Source: Pseudomonas sp. RIT288
Lineage (GTDB): Bacteria > Pseudomonadota > Gammaproteobacteria > Pseudomonadales > Pseudomonadaceae
Length of the DNA stretch: 64,000 nt
Assembly: GCF_000631985.1 (NCBI RefSeq)
Contig: NZ_JFYN01000002.1
Span: 186,001 to 250,000, forward strand
Reading direction: 5' to 3'
Part shown: one piece after another, positions 56,048-64,000 of the stretch
How the letters are laid out: the number at the start of each line of letters is the position of its first letter
Position numbering within the stretch: position 1 is the first letter of the stretch
Made by a program: the position numbers and the translations under genes
The notes under the pieces: generated by a model
What the model was told of the DNA's origin: nothing
Databases searched by the model: none
The model's input: the letters and a program-made list of their open reading frames with translations, nothing else

Positions 56048-57703
56048 ATGAAGTCGTCAGCCGCCGATGAGCCACGAGCACCGGGCCAAGCGCCGATCAA
56101 GACGCGTCGCTTCAGTATTTCACTGGTGTGGATCGTGCCGATCGTCGCGGTGCTGGTCGGTATTTCGCTGGTGGTGCACAACCTGATGCAGGAAGGCCCG
56201 ACCATCGTCGTCAACTTCAAGACCGGCAGTGGCCTGACCGCCAACAAGACCGAAGTCAAATACCGCAATGTGGTGATCGGTCAGGTGACGGATGTCGAGT
56301 TGAGCGGCGATCAGAAGAGCGTCGACGCCACCATCAAACTGGCCAAGCAGGCCGAAACCTTTACCCGCGAAGACTCGCACTTCTGGGTGGTGCGCCCGCG
56401 CATCGGCGCCGGTGGCGTTTCGGGCATCGACACCCTGCTCTCCGGCGACTACATCGGTGCCGATATCGGCCAGTCCGACAGCCGCGCGAAACACTTCAAG
56501 GGCCTGGAGAACCCGCCGCCGATCACTTACGGCGAGCCGGGCAAGCGCTTCATGCTGCACGCGCCGGATCTCGGTTCGCTGGACATTGGTTCGCCGGTTT
56601 ACTACCGCAAGATTCCGGTCGGTCAGGTGGTTACCTACACCCTCAATCCCGAGGGCAAGGGCGTGGACATCGAGGTGTTCATCCATTCGCCGAACGACGC
56701 GTTCGTCACCGAAAACACCCGTTTCTGGAACGCCAGCGGTATCGACATCAATGTCGGCGCCAACGGCTTTTCGGTGAAGACCGAGTCGCTGTCAACCATG
56801 CTGGTCGGCGGCATTGCCTTCCGTGCGCCGGATTACAGCCCCAACGATGTGGCCGCCGCCGACGACAAGGACTTCGAACTGTTCGCCGATCAGCAGACCG
56901 CCCTCGCCCCGCCCAACGGCAAGGCGCAATACATGGTGCTGCGTTTCGAACAGTCCTTGCGCGGGCTCAAGGTTGATGCACCTGTGGAGTTTCTCGGCAT
57001 GGAAATCGGCCGGGTGGTCGGGATCAATCTGGATTTTGACGCGAAGAAACGCACCTTTCCGCTTAACGTCGGCATCGTCATTTATCCGCAGCGCCTCGGC
57101 CAGGCCTACAAAAAAATGCTCTCCGAATTCAAGCACGACCCCGACGACGAAGCTGCCGGCATTCGTCTGCTCGGCACCTTCGTCGACAATGGTCTGCGGG
57201 CCCAGGCCCGCAGCGGCAACCTGCTGACCGGGCAGTTGTACATCGCGCTGGATTTCTTCCCGAAAGCCGAGAAAATCGCGTTCGACGCGACCGCCCGGCC
57301 GGTGGTCTTGCCAACCGTGCCCGGCAGCCTCGAACAGTTGCAGGAAAAACTCGAAGCCGTGGTCGACAAGCTCAACAAATTGCCGGTGGAACGGATTGCC
57401 GGCAACCTCGACAGCAACCTCGTGGAACTGCGCAAAGGCCTGACCCAGTTCAACGCGAAAACCCTGCCAAGCGTGCAGACCACCCTGGCCGACGTCAGCA
57501 AGACCTTGCAATCCGCCAGCTCGACGCTGGCCGAAGATTCGCCGCAGCGCGAGAAACTCACCGAGACCCTCGACGAACTCGGGCGCATGTCGCGTTCGCT
57601 GCGTGAGCTGTCAGATTATCTCGGGCGCCATCCGGAATCGCTGATTCGCGGCCGTCCCGACAACGCGGCGCCACTGGATCTGAAAGGTCCACCGCGCAAT
57701 TGA
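56048..57703 (+). CDS. pqiB: PqiB-like MCE-domain envelope lipid-transport protein
   Basis: The 551-residue protein has one N-terminal membrane helix (SLVWIVPIVAVLVGISLVVHNLM) and three MCE/MlaD repeats in the periplasm (about 48-140, 165-225 and 290-390; each with a GxxVxYRxxxIGQV-like start). A helical C-terminal region follows. Such proteins form tunnels for lipid movement between membranes. The usual partner PqiA is missing here; the gene starts after the polyamine operon. Confidence 0.9.
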   Translation: MKSSAADEPRAPGQAPIKTRRFSISLVWIVPIVAVLVGISLVVHNLMQEGPTIVVNFKTGSGLTANKTEVKYRNVVIGQVTDVELSGDQKSVDATIKLAKQAETFTREDSHFWVVRPRIGAGGVSGIDTLLSGDYIGADIGQSDSRAKHFKGLENPPPITYGEPGKRFMLHAPDLGSLDIGSPVYYRKIPVGQVVTYTLNPEGKGVDIEVFIHSPNDAFVTENTRFWNASGIDINVGANGFSVKTESLSTMLVGGIAFRAPDYSPNDVAAADDKDFELFADQQTALAPPNGKAQYMVLRFEQSLRGLKVDAPVEFLGMEIGRVVGINLDFDAKKRTFPLNVGIVIYPQRLGQAYKKMLSEFKHDPDDEAAGIRLLGTFVDNGLRAQARSGNLLTGQLYIALDFFPKAEKIAFDATARPVVLPTVPGSLEQLQEKLEAVVDKLNKLPVERIAGNLDSNLVELRKGLTQFNAKTLPSVQTTLADVSKTLQSASSTLAEDSPQREKLTETLDELGRMSRSLRELSDYLGRHPESLIRGRPDNAAPLDLKGPPRN

Positions 57704-57719
57704 GCACAGGAGCTACCCC

Positions 57720-58271
57720 ATGGCTTTACCGCTGAAGATCACCGTGCTCGCTGCGTTCATGCTGTTGGGCGCCTGCCGCAGCGAGCCGATCAACTTTCAC
57801 ACCCTGACCCCGGTGCAACTGCCGACGTCCCGGGCCGGCGCGCAGATTCCGATAGAGGGGATCAGCGTGCCGCCGCAGGTCGACCGTCCGCAAATCGTCA
57901 TCCGTCAGGGCAACAACGGCCTGGCGATTCTGGAAACCCAGTGGTGGGGAGCGAGTCTGGCGGATGAGTTGCGCAGTGCCTTGAACGATCAACTGAGCAA
58001 TACCGGCAGTCGCGGCAATGTCTCGGTGCGCATTGATGTGCAGCGTTTCGACTCCATCCCCGGTCAGTACGGGCTGATCGACGTCAAATGGCGCCTGCGT
58101 CCCAGCGGTGCGGCGGACAATGCTCTGCTGACGTGCCATTCAACCTTGCAAACAGCGTCCGGCCCAAGCATCGACGACCTGGTGGCCGCGCAACAGAACA
58201 ACGTCAAACGCCTGGCTGCCCTGATCAATCAGGCGGCGGGCAATTCTCGGGCCTGCCCGTCGGCCTCCTGA
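57720..58271 (+). CDS. pqiC: PqiC/YmbA-like lipoprotein
   Basis: The 183-residue protein has a lipobox (LAAFMLLGAC-RSEP) and the ABC-type transport auxiliary lipoprotein domain (FHTLTPVQLP; PPQVDRPQIVIRQGNNGLAILETQWWGASLADELRSAL). It is the outer-membrane partner of PqiB and follows it by 16 bp. Its 3' end overlaps the convergent kinase remnant by 43 bp. Confidence 0.87.
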   Translation: MALPLKITVLAAFMLLGACRSEPINFHTLTPVQLPTSRAGAQIPIEGISVPPQVDRPQIVIRQGNNGLAILETQWWGASLADELRSALNDQLSNTGSRGNVSVRIDVQRFDSIPGQYGLIDVKWRLRPSGAADNALLTCHSTLQTASGPSIDDLVAAQQNNVKRLAALINQAAGNSRACPSAS

Positions 58272-58642
58272 GTCGCCAACAGCGTGACGGTGAAACGGCA
58301 GCCGTTCGGTTCGCGAGTCACCAACTGAACCTGCCAGCGCTGACGGCTGCAGATCCGCTGCACCAGTGACAATCCCAGCCCAAGGCCTTCACCGCGCTGC
58401 TCGTCACCGCGCACGAATGGCTGGAACATCGCGTGACGTTTCTCCTCCGGAATAACGATGCCGCTGTCCTCGACCACGAAGCTGTCCTTGAGCAGGGTCA
58501 ACCTTACAAAGCCCTGATCGGTGCAGTGCCAGGCGTTGCGCAACAGATTGCCCATGACCGACTGCAGAAATGTCAGGTCATAACGCGTGGTGCCCGCCAG
58601 TCGCGGCTCGTAGATGAATTCCAAGCCCTTTTCACGAATCAG
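58229..58642 (-). pseudogene. sensor kinase C-terminal remnant
   Basis: The frame holds only a HATPase domain: N box NLLRNAWHCT, G1 VEDSGIVIP, F box FQPFVRG and G2 GLGLGLSLV. It is open from just after a TGA at 58643, without the HisKA domain, sensor or any start with a good ribosome site. It is the tail of a two-component kinase whose 5' part was lost. Its stop lies inside pqiC. Confidence 0.78.
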
Positions 58643-58878
58643 TCATCAACGGTGTGCGCTTAAGTGGCCAAAATAAACAAAACGACTATTTGAGTTTATT
58701 TATCAAATAGCCTTTTCCGTTAATGCCTGCGCCTCTCTCGCAAATTTTTCACATGATCTTCACTGCTCCGCCACGACTCTGAACGTAGTGTTCAGCAGCC
58801 ATTCAAGTAGACCACCGTAAAGTAACTAACCTCCTGGAGCTTACGTTGCACTGTGCGTGTACTGAGTGGAACTCGGGA

Positions 58879-59559
58879 ATGACAAGGGGCAACGTCGTGG
58901 TTGAATTAGTACACGTACAATCACCGTCCAGGCGATGGGTTCTGTCTCGACCGCGCACCTGGGCAATCATTGCTGTCGGTTTGCTGTTGATTACACTGAT
59001 TTGCGGCTTCGTCTGGATGCAACGCTCGCCCGCCAACCTGCGCTATGCAAGTGCGTCGGCTACCCAGGAATGGGTGAAGGCCTGGCAGGCCGGTGAGGTC
59101 GTCGCACTGGTGCGTCATACCGAGCGTTGCGACCGCTCGACCAATACCTGTCTGGGGCCGGCAGACGGAATCACCCAAGCTGGCAGCATTGCTGCAGTCG
59201 AGGTAGGCCGTGGCTTTACGCAACTGGGCCTGGAAAAAACCCAGCTCTTCAGCAGCCCGCTGACGCGCACCCTGCAAACCGCGCATTACATGCTCGGCCA
59301 CGATGCCGTGGCGGCGGAATGGCTGGAAACCTGTGGCCCGACGTTGCGCAATGAGTTGGTGGCGCACAAGACCCCGGGGCAGAACATGATTCTGGTGACA
59401 CACAGCGGCTGCATAGCCGATTTCGAACGGCAAACCGGTTACCCGCGCGCGATCGCCGCCGAATATGGCAGCACTGTTTTAGCCCGGATAGATGCCCTGG
59501 GAAAACTTGAAGTAATTGGCCTCATGAACCCCGAGGGATGGCAACGATTGGCCAAGTAA
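58879..59559 (+). CDS. ais: LPS core heptose phosphatase, Ais-like
   Basis: The 226-residue protein has a membrane anchor (WAIIAVGLLLITLICGFVW) and a periplasmic histidine-phosphatase domain: VALVRHTERCDRSTNTCLGPADGIT with the phospho-His, and VTHSGC for the second His. This matches E. coli Ais, which removes phosphate from the LPS core. AAGGGG 8 nt before a GTG at 58897 makes that a strong alternative start. It lies upstream of ArnT-like genes, as in E. coli. Confidence 0.85.
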   Translation: MTRGNVVVELVHVQSPSRRWVLSRPRTWAIIAVGLLLITLICGFVWMQRSPANLRYASASATQEWVKAWQAGEVVALVRHTERCDRSTNTCLGPADGITQAGSIAAVEVGRGFTQLGLEKTQLFSSPLTRTLQTAHYMLGHDAVAAEWLETCGPTLRNELVAHKTPGQNMILVTHSGCIADFERQTGYPRAIAAEYGSTVLARIDALGKLEVIGLMNPEGWQRLAK

Positions 59560-59853
59560 TCATCAGGCTTAATTAAATAAGTCCACGCCTCAGCCAATGC
59601 TCTGGCACGGCGTATAGGCACCTATGAATTTGCAATAAGAATTATTTTTGACTTTCAACAACTGGAAATATTTCATTTAAAGTTTGTCTTCTCAAGGAGA
59701 ACTTAAAGCTGGAAGCAGATCCGTTCTCTGAATACAGGACACGCCCATCGGCGGTGCTCGCCTCTGCATTCATTCAACCCAGTGCCGCGCCTGCAACGGA
59801 AATTGCCGGGCCGCCACTGAAACGCACACTTTGTACTGCACCAAGGTCCAGTC
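59560..59853. other. 294-bp AT-rich region upstream of arnT-like gene
   Basis: No gene is seen. The stretch around 59640-59715 is AT-rich (including ATTTAAAG and CTTAAAG) and probably holds the promoter of the glycosyltransferase pair. A PmrA or PhoP site is plausible but none is clear enough to call. Confidence 0.5.
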
Positions 59854-61575
59854 ATGACGTCTCAAAACAAACCGCTGCACCAAGCGGCGTTGAATTTGCC
59901 GCGCCTCCACCAGAGCACCCTGATCGAACGCTTTGCGATCCCCGGTCTGGTGCTGGCATTCGTGGTGTTTTATCTGCTGCCGCTGATGACCCACGGCCTG
60001 TGGATTCCCGATGAACCCCGTTACGGGCAGATCAGCCAGGAAATGTTGCAGAGCGGCAACTGGGTGGCACCGCACTTCATGGGCATTCGCTACTTCGAAA
60101 AGCCGATTGCCGGCTACTGGATGATCGCCATCGGCCAGGCCATATTCGGTGAAAACCTGTTCGGCGTGCGCATCGCCTCGGCACTCAGCACCGGGATTAG
60201 CGTGTGGCTGGCCTATCTGCTGGCCCGGCGCCTGTGGAACAACCCGCGAATCAGCGCCGCGTGCGCCCTCCTTTATATGAGCTTCGGCCTGATCGCAGGG
60301 CAAGCCGGCTATGCCAACCTCGATCCGCAGTTCACCTTGTGGGTCAACCTGAGTCTGGTGGCGATCTGGTTTGCCATCGACAGCGACACCCCGCGCGCGC
60401 GTCTGGGCGGCTGGGCTTTGCTGGGATTCGCTTGTGGCATGGGGCTGATGACCAAAGGTTTCCTCGCCCTGATGCTGCCGGTGCTGATCGCCCTGCCCTA
60501 CATGATCTGGCAGCGGCGCTTCGGCGAGCTGGTGCGTTATGGACTGGTTGCCGTTGTCGTGGCCGCGCTGGTCAGCGTGCCATGGGCACTGGCCGTGCAC
60601 GCCCGCGAACCGGATTTCTGGCGGTTCTTCTTCTGGCACGAACACATCCGCCGCTTCGCCGCCGGCGAAGACGCACAGCACGCACGACCATGGTGGTTCT
60701 ACCTGCCGCTGCTGTTTGCGTCCACCTTGCCGTGGGCGCTGCTGTTGCCTTCGACGCTGCTGCGCACCTGGCGGGAAAAACGCGATCCGAAAATCGGCTT
60801 TCTGGCGTTGTGGTTCCTGCTGCCGCTGGCATTTTTCAGCGCGAGCAGCGGCAAACTGCCGACCTACATCATGCCGTGCCTGCTGCCATTGGCCTTGCTG
60901 ATGGGCCACACGCTGATGGGCTGGCTCGAGCGCCAGAACGGTCGCGTCCTGCGCCTCAACGGTGTGGTCAACGTGGTGCTGGCCAGTGCCGCGCTGGTCG
61001 CGCTGATCTATCTGCAAGCGACCCGTGAAATTTACGAACACACCGAAATGTTCAGCCTGTCGCTGGGCTATATCGTGCTGCTCGGCTGGCTGATTGCCGG
61101 TTCGCTGCAAGCCTTGCGCCCGCTGACGCTGTGGGCGATGCCGGCGCTGGGCATCGGCCTGCTTGTCGCACTGCTGCCAGCGGCGATGCCGGCGACCATC
61201 GTCAACAGCAAGATGCCAGATCAGTTCATTGCCGAACATCAGCAGGAACTGAGCGAAACCACCTCGTTGCTGAGTAACGACCTGGGAGCCGCTTCTGCGT
61301 TGTCATGGCGTTTGCGTCGCCCGCAAGTCGACCTGTTCAACACCGTTGGCGAACTCAAGTACGGCCTCGATGACCCGGCCATGGCGTCACGCAAGGTCAG
61401 CCTCGACGGCGTAGGCGAATGGATGACCGAAGCGCGCAAAAAAGGCTCGGTGGGCGTGGTGATGCGCGTCAACAGCACTTCGGATGCGCAACAACTGGAG
61501 CTGCTGCCGATAGACGGCAAGCACTACCGCCGTGGGCAGATCGAAATCCTCATCTTCAGCCAGAGCCAGCCATGA
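59854..61575 (+). CDS. arnT: ArnT-like lipid A glycosyltransferase (GT83/PMT family)
   Basis: The 573-residue membrane enzyme has a dozen or more helices and the first-loop motif with the catalytic Asp53-Glu54 ([20 protein letters not shown]), then [12 protein letters not shown], as in ArnT. ArnT adds 4-amino-arabinose to lipid A and gives polymyxin resistance. It is about 25 residues longer than E. coli ArnT. The stop overlaps the next gene. No other arn genes are in view, so substrate supply comes from elsewhere or the sugar differs. Confidence 0.85.
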   Translation: MTSQNKPLHQAALNLPRLHQSTLIERFAIPGLVLAFVVFYLLPLMTHGLWIPDEPRYGQISQEMLQSGNWVAPHFMGIRYFEKPIAGYWMIAIGQAIFGENLFGVRIASALSTGISVWLAYLLARRLWNNPRISAACALLYMSFGLIAGQAGYANLDPQFTLWVNLSLVAIWFAIDSDTPRARLGGWALLGFACGMGLMTKGFLALMLPVLIALPYMIWQRRFGELVRYGLVAVVVAALVSVPWALAVHAREPDFWRFFFWHEHIRRFAAGEDAQHARPWWFYLPLLFASTLPWALLLPSTLLRTWREKRDPKIGFLALWFLLPLAFFSASSGKLPTYIMPCLLPLALLMGHTLMGWLERQNGRVLRLNGVVNVVLASAALVALIYLQATREIYEHTEMFSLSLGYIVLLGWLIAGSLQALRPLTLWAMPALGIGLLVALLPAAMPATIVNSKMPDQFIAEHQQELSETTSLLSNDLGAASALSWRLRRPQVDLFNTVGELKYGLDDPAMASRKVSLDGVGEWMTEARKKGSVGVVMRVNSTSDAQQLELLPIDGKHYRRGQIEILIFSQSQP

Positions 61576-63089
61576 CCCAGACCAGGACTGAACGGAGGCA
61601 GTTGCTGCTTCTGCTGGCGGCGACTGCCCTGCTGTTACTGCTCGGCCTGGGCAGTCGCGAGCTGTGGGGGCCGGAAACCCGTTGGGCCAACATCGCCTTG
61701 CAGATGCTGCAAAGCGGCGACTATTTCGACCCCTATCTCAAGGGCAGCCCTTACTACGACAAGCCGTTGCTGTCGTACTGGCTGATCACCGCCACCTCAT
61801 GGTTCACCGGCGGATTGGGGCATTGGTCGTTGCGCCTGTCATCGGTGATTTCCGCGTGGCTTAGCGTGTGGCTGGTGTACTTGATCGGCGAGCAACTGTT
61901 TCGCAAAGGCACCGGGCTGATCGCCGGCTGGATGCTCGCGACCACGTTCTATTTCGTGTTCTGGGCGCGAGTCGCCACCGCCGACATCCTCACCGTTTGC
62001 GGTGTACTGGCGGCCGTCTGGTGGTACTGGCGCGGCCCGGATGACACCCGGTTCTGGCGCTACGTGGTGTTCTTCGGCTTGCTGTCGCTGACCTCGCTGT
62101 TCAAGGGCCTGATCGGTTTCATCCTGCCGGGGCTGGTGCTGCTGCCGCACCTGCTCAGCGAACACCGCTGGAAACGTCATCTGAACCTGCGACTGTTCGG
62201 CGCGCTATTGATCGCCGGGGCGTTTTACATGACGCCGTTCCTGTTGTCCCACCTCTACGGGGCGCCCAACTACGAACAGAGCGGCCTCGGCCTGGTGCTG
62301 CGTGAAAACGTCGTGCGGTTTTTCCAGCCGTTCGATCAGTTCGGGCCGATTTACACCTACTTGATCTATCTGCCGGTCTACACCCTGCCCTGGGCGCCGT
62401 GCTGGTTGATCGCCTTGTGGGTTGCCGCGCGCAACTGGAAGCACATCGAACCGGATACCCGCTGGCTGATTCAAGGGCTCGCGTTGCTGATGCTGTTCTT
62501 CACCGCCAGTGGCAGTCGCCGCAGCTATTACGTCTTGCCGCTGGTGCCCTTCGCGCAGTTGTTGGGTGCCTGGTGGGTGACCCGGCGCATGGCCGCCCGC
62601 AACAGCGAAGGCCGTGGGCTGAAGATCGGCTTCGCTGTCACCACTGTGTTGCTCGTCGCGGTACTGGGTGTGCTTTACCCGTGGACCAATAGCGGCGGCG
62701 GTGTCATCCGCTTCGGCGAGCAGGTTCGCGAACAGGCCAGTCAGCAGGCACCGTTGAATCAATGGCGCATGGTCATGATCGAGGTCGACAACAAAGTACC
62801 GATGTACCTGCAAACCGGTGGTGCACCGTTCTACTACGTGCCGGAAACGATCAGGGACTTCCCGCACAATGGCGACACAGCGACGCTGATCGCTTGGCTG
62901 CAACGCACCAGTGGAGAACACTGGGATCCGCAACGCACGATCTTCGTGGCGCAATACCGTTCCGGTGAAGCCGTGCCACTCGATGCGCTGAAGGCTGATC
63001 ATCAGGTCATCACCACCACCCCGACCCGTGGCGAACAGGTATTCCACGGGCGTGCAGACCAGAGCGTGGCTTACATCCCCCACTCCTGA
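61572..63089 (+). CDS. second ArnT/PMT-like membrane glycosyltransferase
   Basis: The 505-residue membrane protein resembles its upstream neighbour ([31 protein letters not shown]). In the first-loop motif the aligned residues are PETRW, so the usual Asp before Glu is Pro. The open frame reaches 61419, but the ATG at 61572 overlaps the arnT stop (ATGA). It likely works with the first enzyme on lipid A or another polyprenyl-linked sugar acceptor; activity is uncertain. Confidence 0.8.
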   Translation: MTQTRTERRQLLLLLAATALLLLLGLGSRELWGPETRWANIALQMLQSGDYFDPYLKGSPYYDKPLLSYWLITATSWFTGGLGHWSLRLSSVISAWLSVWLVYLIGEQLFRKGTGLIAGWMLATTFYFVFWARVATADILTVCGVLAAVWWYWRGPDDTRFWRYVVFFGLLSLTSLFKGLIGFILPGLVLLPHLLSEHRWKRHLNLRLFGALLIAGAFYMTPFLLSHLYGAPNYEQSGLGLVLRENVVRFFQPFDQFGPIYTYLIYLPVYTLPWAPCWLIALWVAARNWKHIEPDTRWLIQGLALLMLFFTASGSRRSYYVLPLVPFAQLLGAWWVTRRMAARNSEGRGLKIGFAVTTVLLVAVLGVLYPWTNSGGGVIRFGEQVREQASQQAPLNQWRMVMIEVDNKVPMYLQTGGAPFYYVPETIRDFPHNGDTATLIAWLQRTSGEHWDPQRTIFVAQYRSGEAVPLDALKADHQVITTTPTRGEQVFHGRADQSVAYIPHS

Positions 63090-63275
63090 GCAATGACGTT
63101 AAGACAAAAGTAGCAAGTCGCGGTAAATTCGAATGGCAATGACAAGTATTAACGGTTTCCTTGACGTTTTTTTCTCATTTGCCACCCTACATTGCCGCGA
63201 CTCGACACTTGCAAATCGTTCGCATTGTTTCCTGCGAGGGTTTGCTCATAACGTCTGAAAACAGGAGCTGCCCGA

Positions 63276-64000
63276 ATGAATCCACGCTTTCCATCCTTCT
63301 TCAAGCGCGCATTGCTGGCCACTGCGTTGCTCGGCACCGGGCAGGCTTTTGCTGCCGATTCGGTGGGTCTGGTGGTCTACAACGCGCAGCATGAAACGCT
63401 GACCAAGGCCTGGGTGGCCGGGTTCACCGAAGAAACCGGAATCCCGGTGACCATTCGCAACGGCGATGACACCGAGATGGGCAACCAGCTCGTGCAGGAA
63501 GGCGCCGCCTCGCCGGCAGACGTATTCCTCACCGAGAACTCCCCGGCAATGGTGCTGGTGGACAACGCCAAACTGTTCGCCCCGTTGGCGCCAACAACGC
63601 TTGAGCAAGTCGATTCCGCCTACCGTCCGGCCCACGGCAATTGGGTCGGCATCGCCGCGCGTTCCACCGTGTTCGTCTACAACCCGAGCAAGTTGACTGA
63701 AAAGGACCTGCCCAAATCCCTGCTCGACCTCGCCACTCCGGCCTGGAAAGGCCGTTGGGCCGCCTCCCCGGCTGGCGCGGATTTCCAGGCGATCGTCGCC
63801 GCCGTCCTGCAACAGAAAGGTGAAGCCGCCACGCTGGAATGGCTCAAGGGCATGAAGACCAACGCGACGATCTATCGCGGCAACAGCGCGGTGCTCAAAG
63901 CAGTGAACGCCGGGCAGATCGACAGCGGCGTGATCTATCACTATTACAGCTTCGTCGATCAGTCCAAGACCGGCGAAAACAGCAACAACACCAAGCTGTA
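63276..64000 (+). CDS. iron(III) ABC transporter periplasmic binding protein (partial)
   Basis: The first 241 residues are present and the gene runs off the window. A signal peptide (RALLATALLGTGQAFA-ADS) precedes an FbpA/FutA-type domain (GLVVYNAQHETLTKAWVAGFTEETGIPVTIRNGDD). The tandem Tyr pair of iron-binding members is seen in GVIYHYYSF. It captures ferric iron in the periplasm; permease and ATPase genes are expected downstream. AGGAG precedes the ATG. Confidence 0.9.
   Translation, partial: MNPRFPSFFKRALLATALLGTGQAFAADSVGLVVYNAQHETLTKAWVAGFTEETGIPVTIRNGDDTEMGNQLVQEGAASPADVFLTENSPAMVLVDNAKLFAPLAPTTLEQVDSAYRPAHGNWVGIAARSTVFVYNPSKLTEKDLPKSLLDLATPAWKGRWAASPAGADFQAIVAAVLQQKGEAATLEWLKGMKTNATIYRGNSAVLKAVNAGQIDSGVIYHYYSFVDQSKTGENSNNTKL

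Noticed and set aside
59770..61239. 489-codon open frame on the minus strand
   Set aside because: Its Gln/His/Arg-rich composition is typical of the antisense of a membrane protein gene; the ArnT-like gene on the other strand is clear.

Overview
The window reads as a chromosomal segment of a Pseudomonas from the fluorescens lineage. Support comes from the high-GC coding style, the GTGGGAGCGAGC-type REP hairpins, and typical Pseudomonas families: membrane glucose dehydrogenase with OprB, FecI/FecR/TonB receptor, polyamine catabolism genes, and a photolyase/folE light-response set. No rRNA, tRNA or CRISPR array was seen.

Layout. 85-3342: quinone reductase with LysR regulator, a Lys-rich basic protein and a bestrophin-type channel. 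3523-8986: an acid-catabolism operon (MFS permease, FAH hydrolase, SDR, 2-hydroxyacid dehydrogenase) divergent from an AraC regulator. 9080-12880: oprB and gcd. 13087-19728: a light/UV-response block (TspO, hybrid kinase, FeS-BCP photolyase, DUF6482, SDR, DUF3833 lipoprotein, folE) with a TGTACA-N12-TGTACA site. 19970-22648: NemR-like electrophile-response genes with three matching operators. 22716-31600: carbonic anhydrase, then a TetR regulator, a FadL-like gene broken by an amber codon, and a tripartite RND pump; four identical GTGACC-N12-GGTCAC palindromes tie these last together. 31726-40095: an aldoxime to nitrile to amide to acid gene set (aldoxime dehydratase, cobalt nitrile hydratase, amidase, cobalt permease, truncated haemoglobin, outer-membrane protein) under an AraC regulator, with tandem 21-bp direct repeats at both operon promoters. 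40133-41509: qorR/qorB-like pair. About 41750-46110: an AT-richer accessory patch with a broken NERD gene, a HEPN-motif protein, an unknown membrane protein and an integrase remnant. 46239-50828: cupin and a FecI-FecR-siderophore receptor unit. 50925-55886: polyamine utilisation. 56048-58642: pqiBC without pqiA and a kinase remnant. 58879-63089: an Ais/ArnT lipid A/LPS modification module. 63276-end: iron-binding protein of an ABC importer, cut by the window edge.

The strongest new signals are regulatory. Four small regulons can be read from repeated operators: NemR-like, TetR/RND, AraC/aldoxime-nitrile, and LitR-like. A fifth palindrome sits inside a well-formed gcd promoter. The least understood genes are the HEPN-motif protein and its membrane neighbour in the accessory patch.
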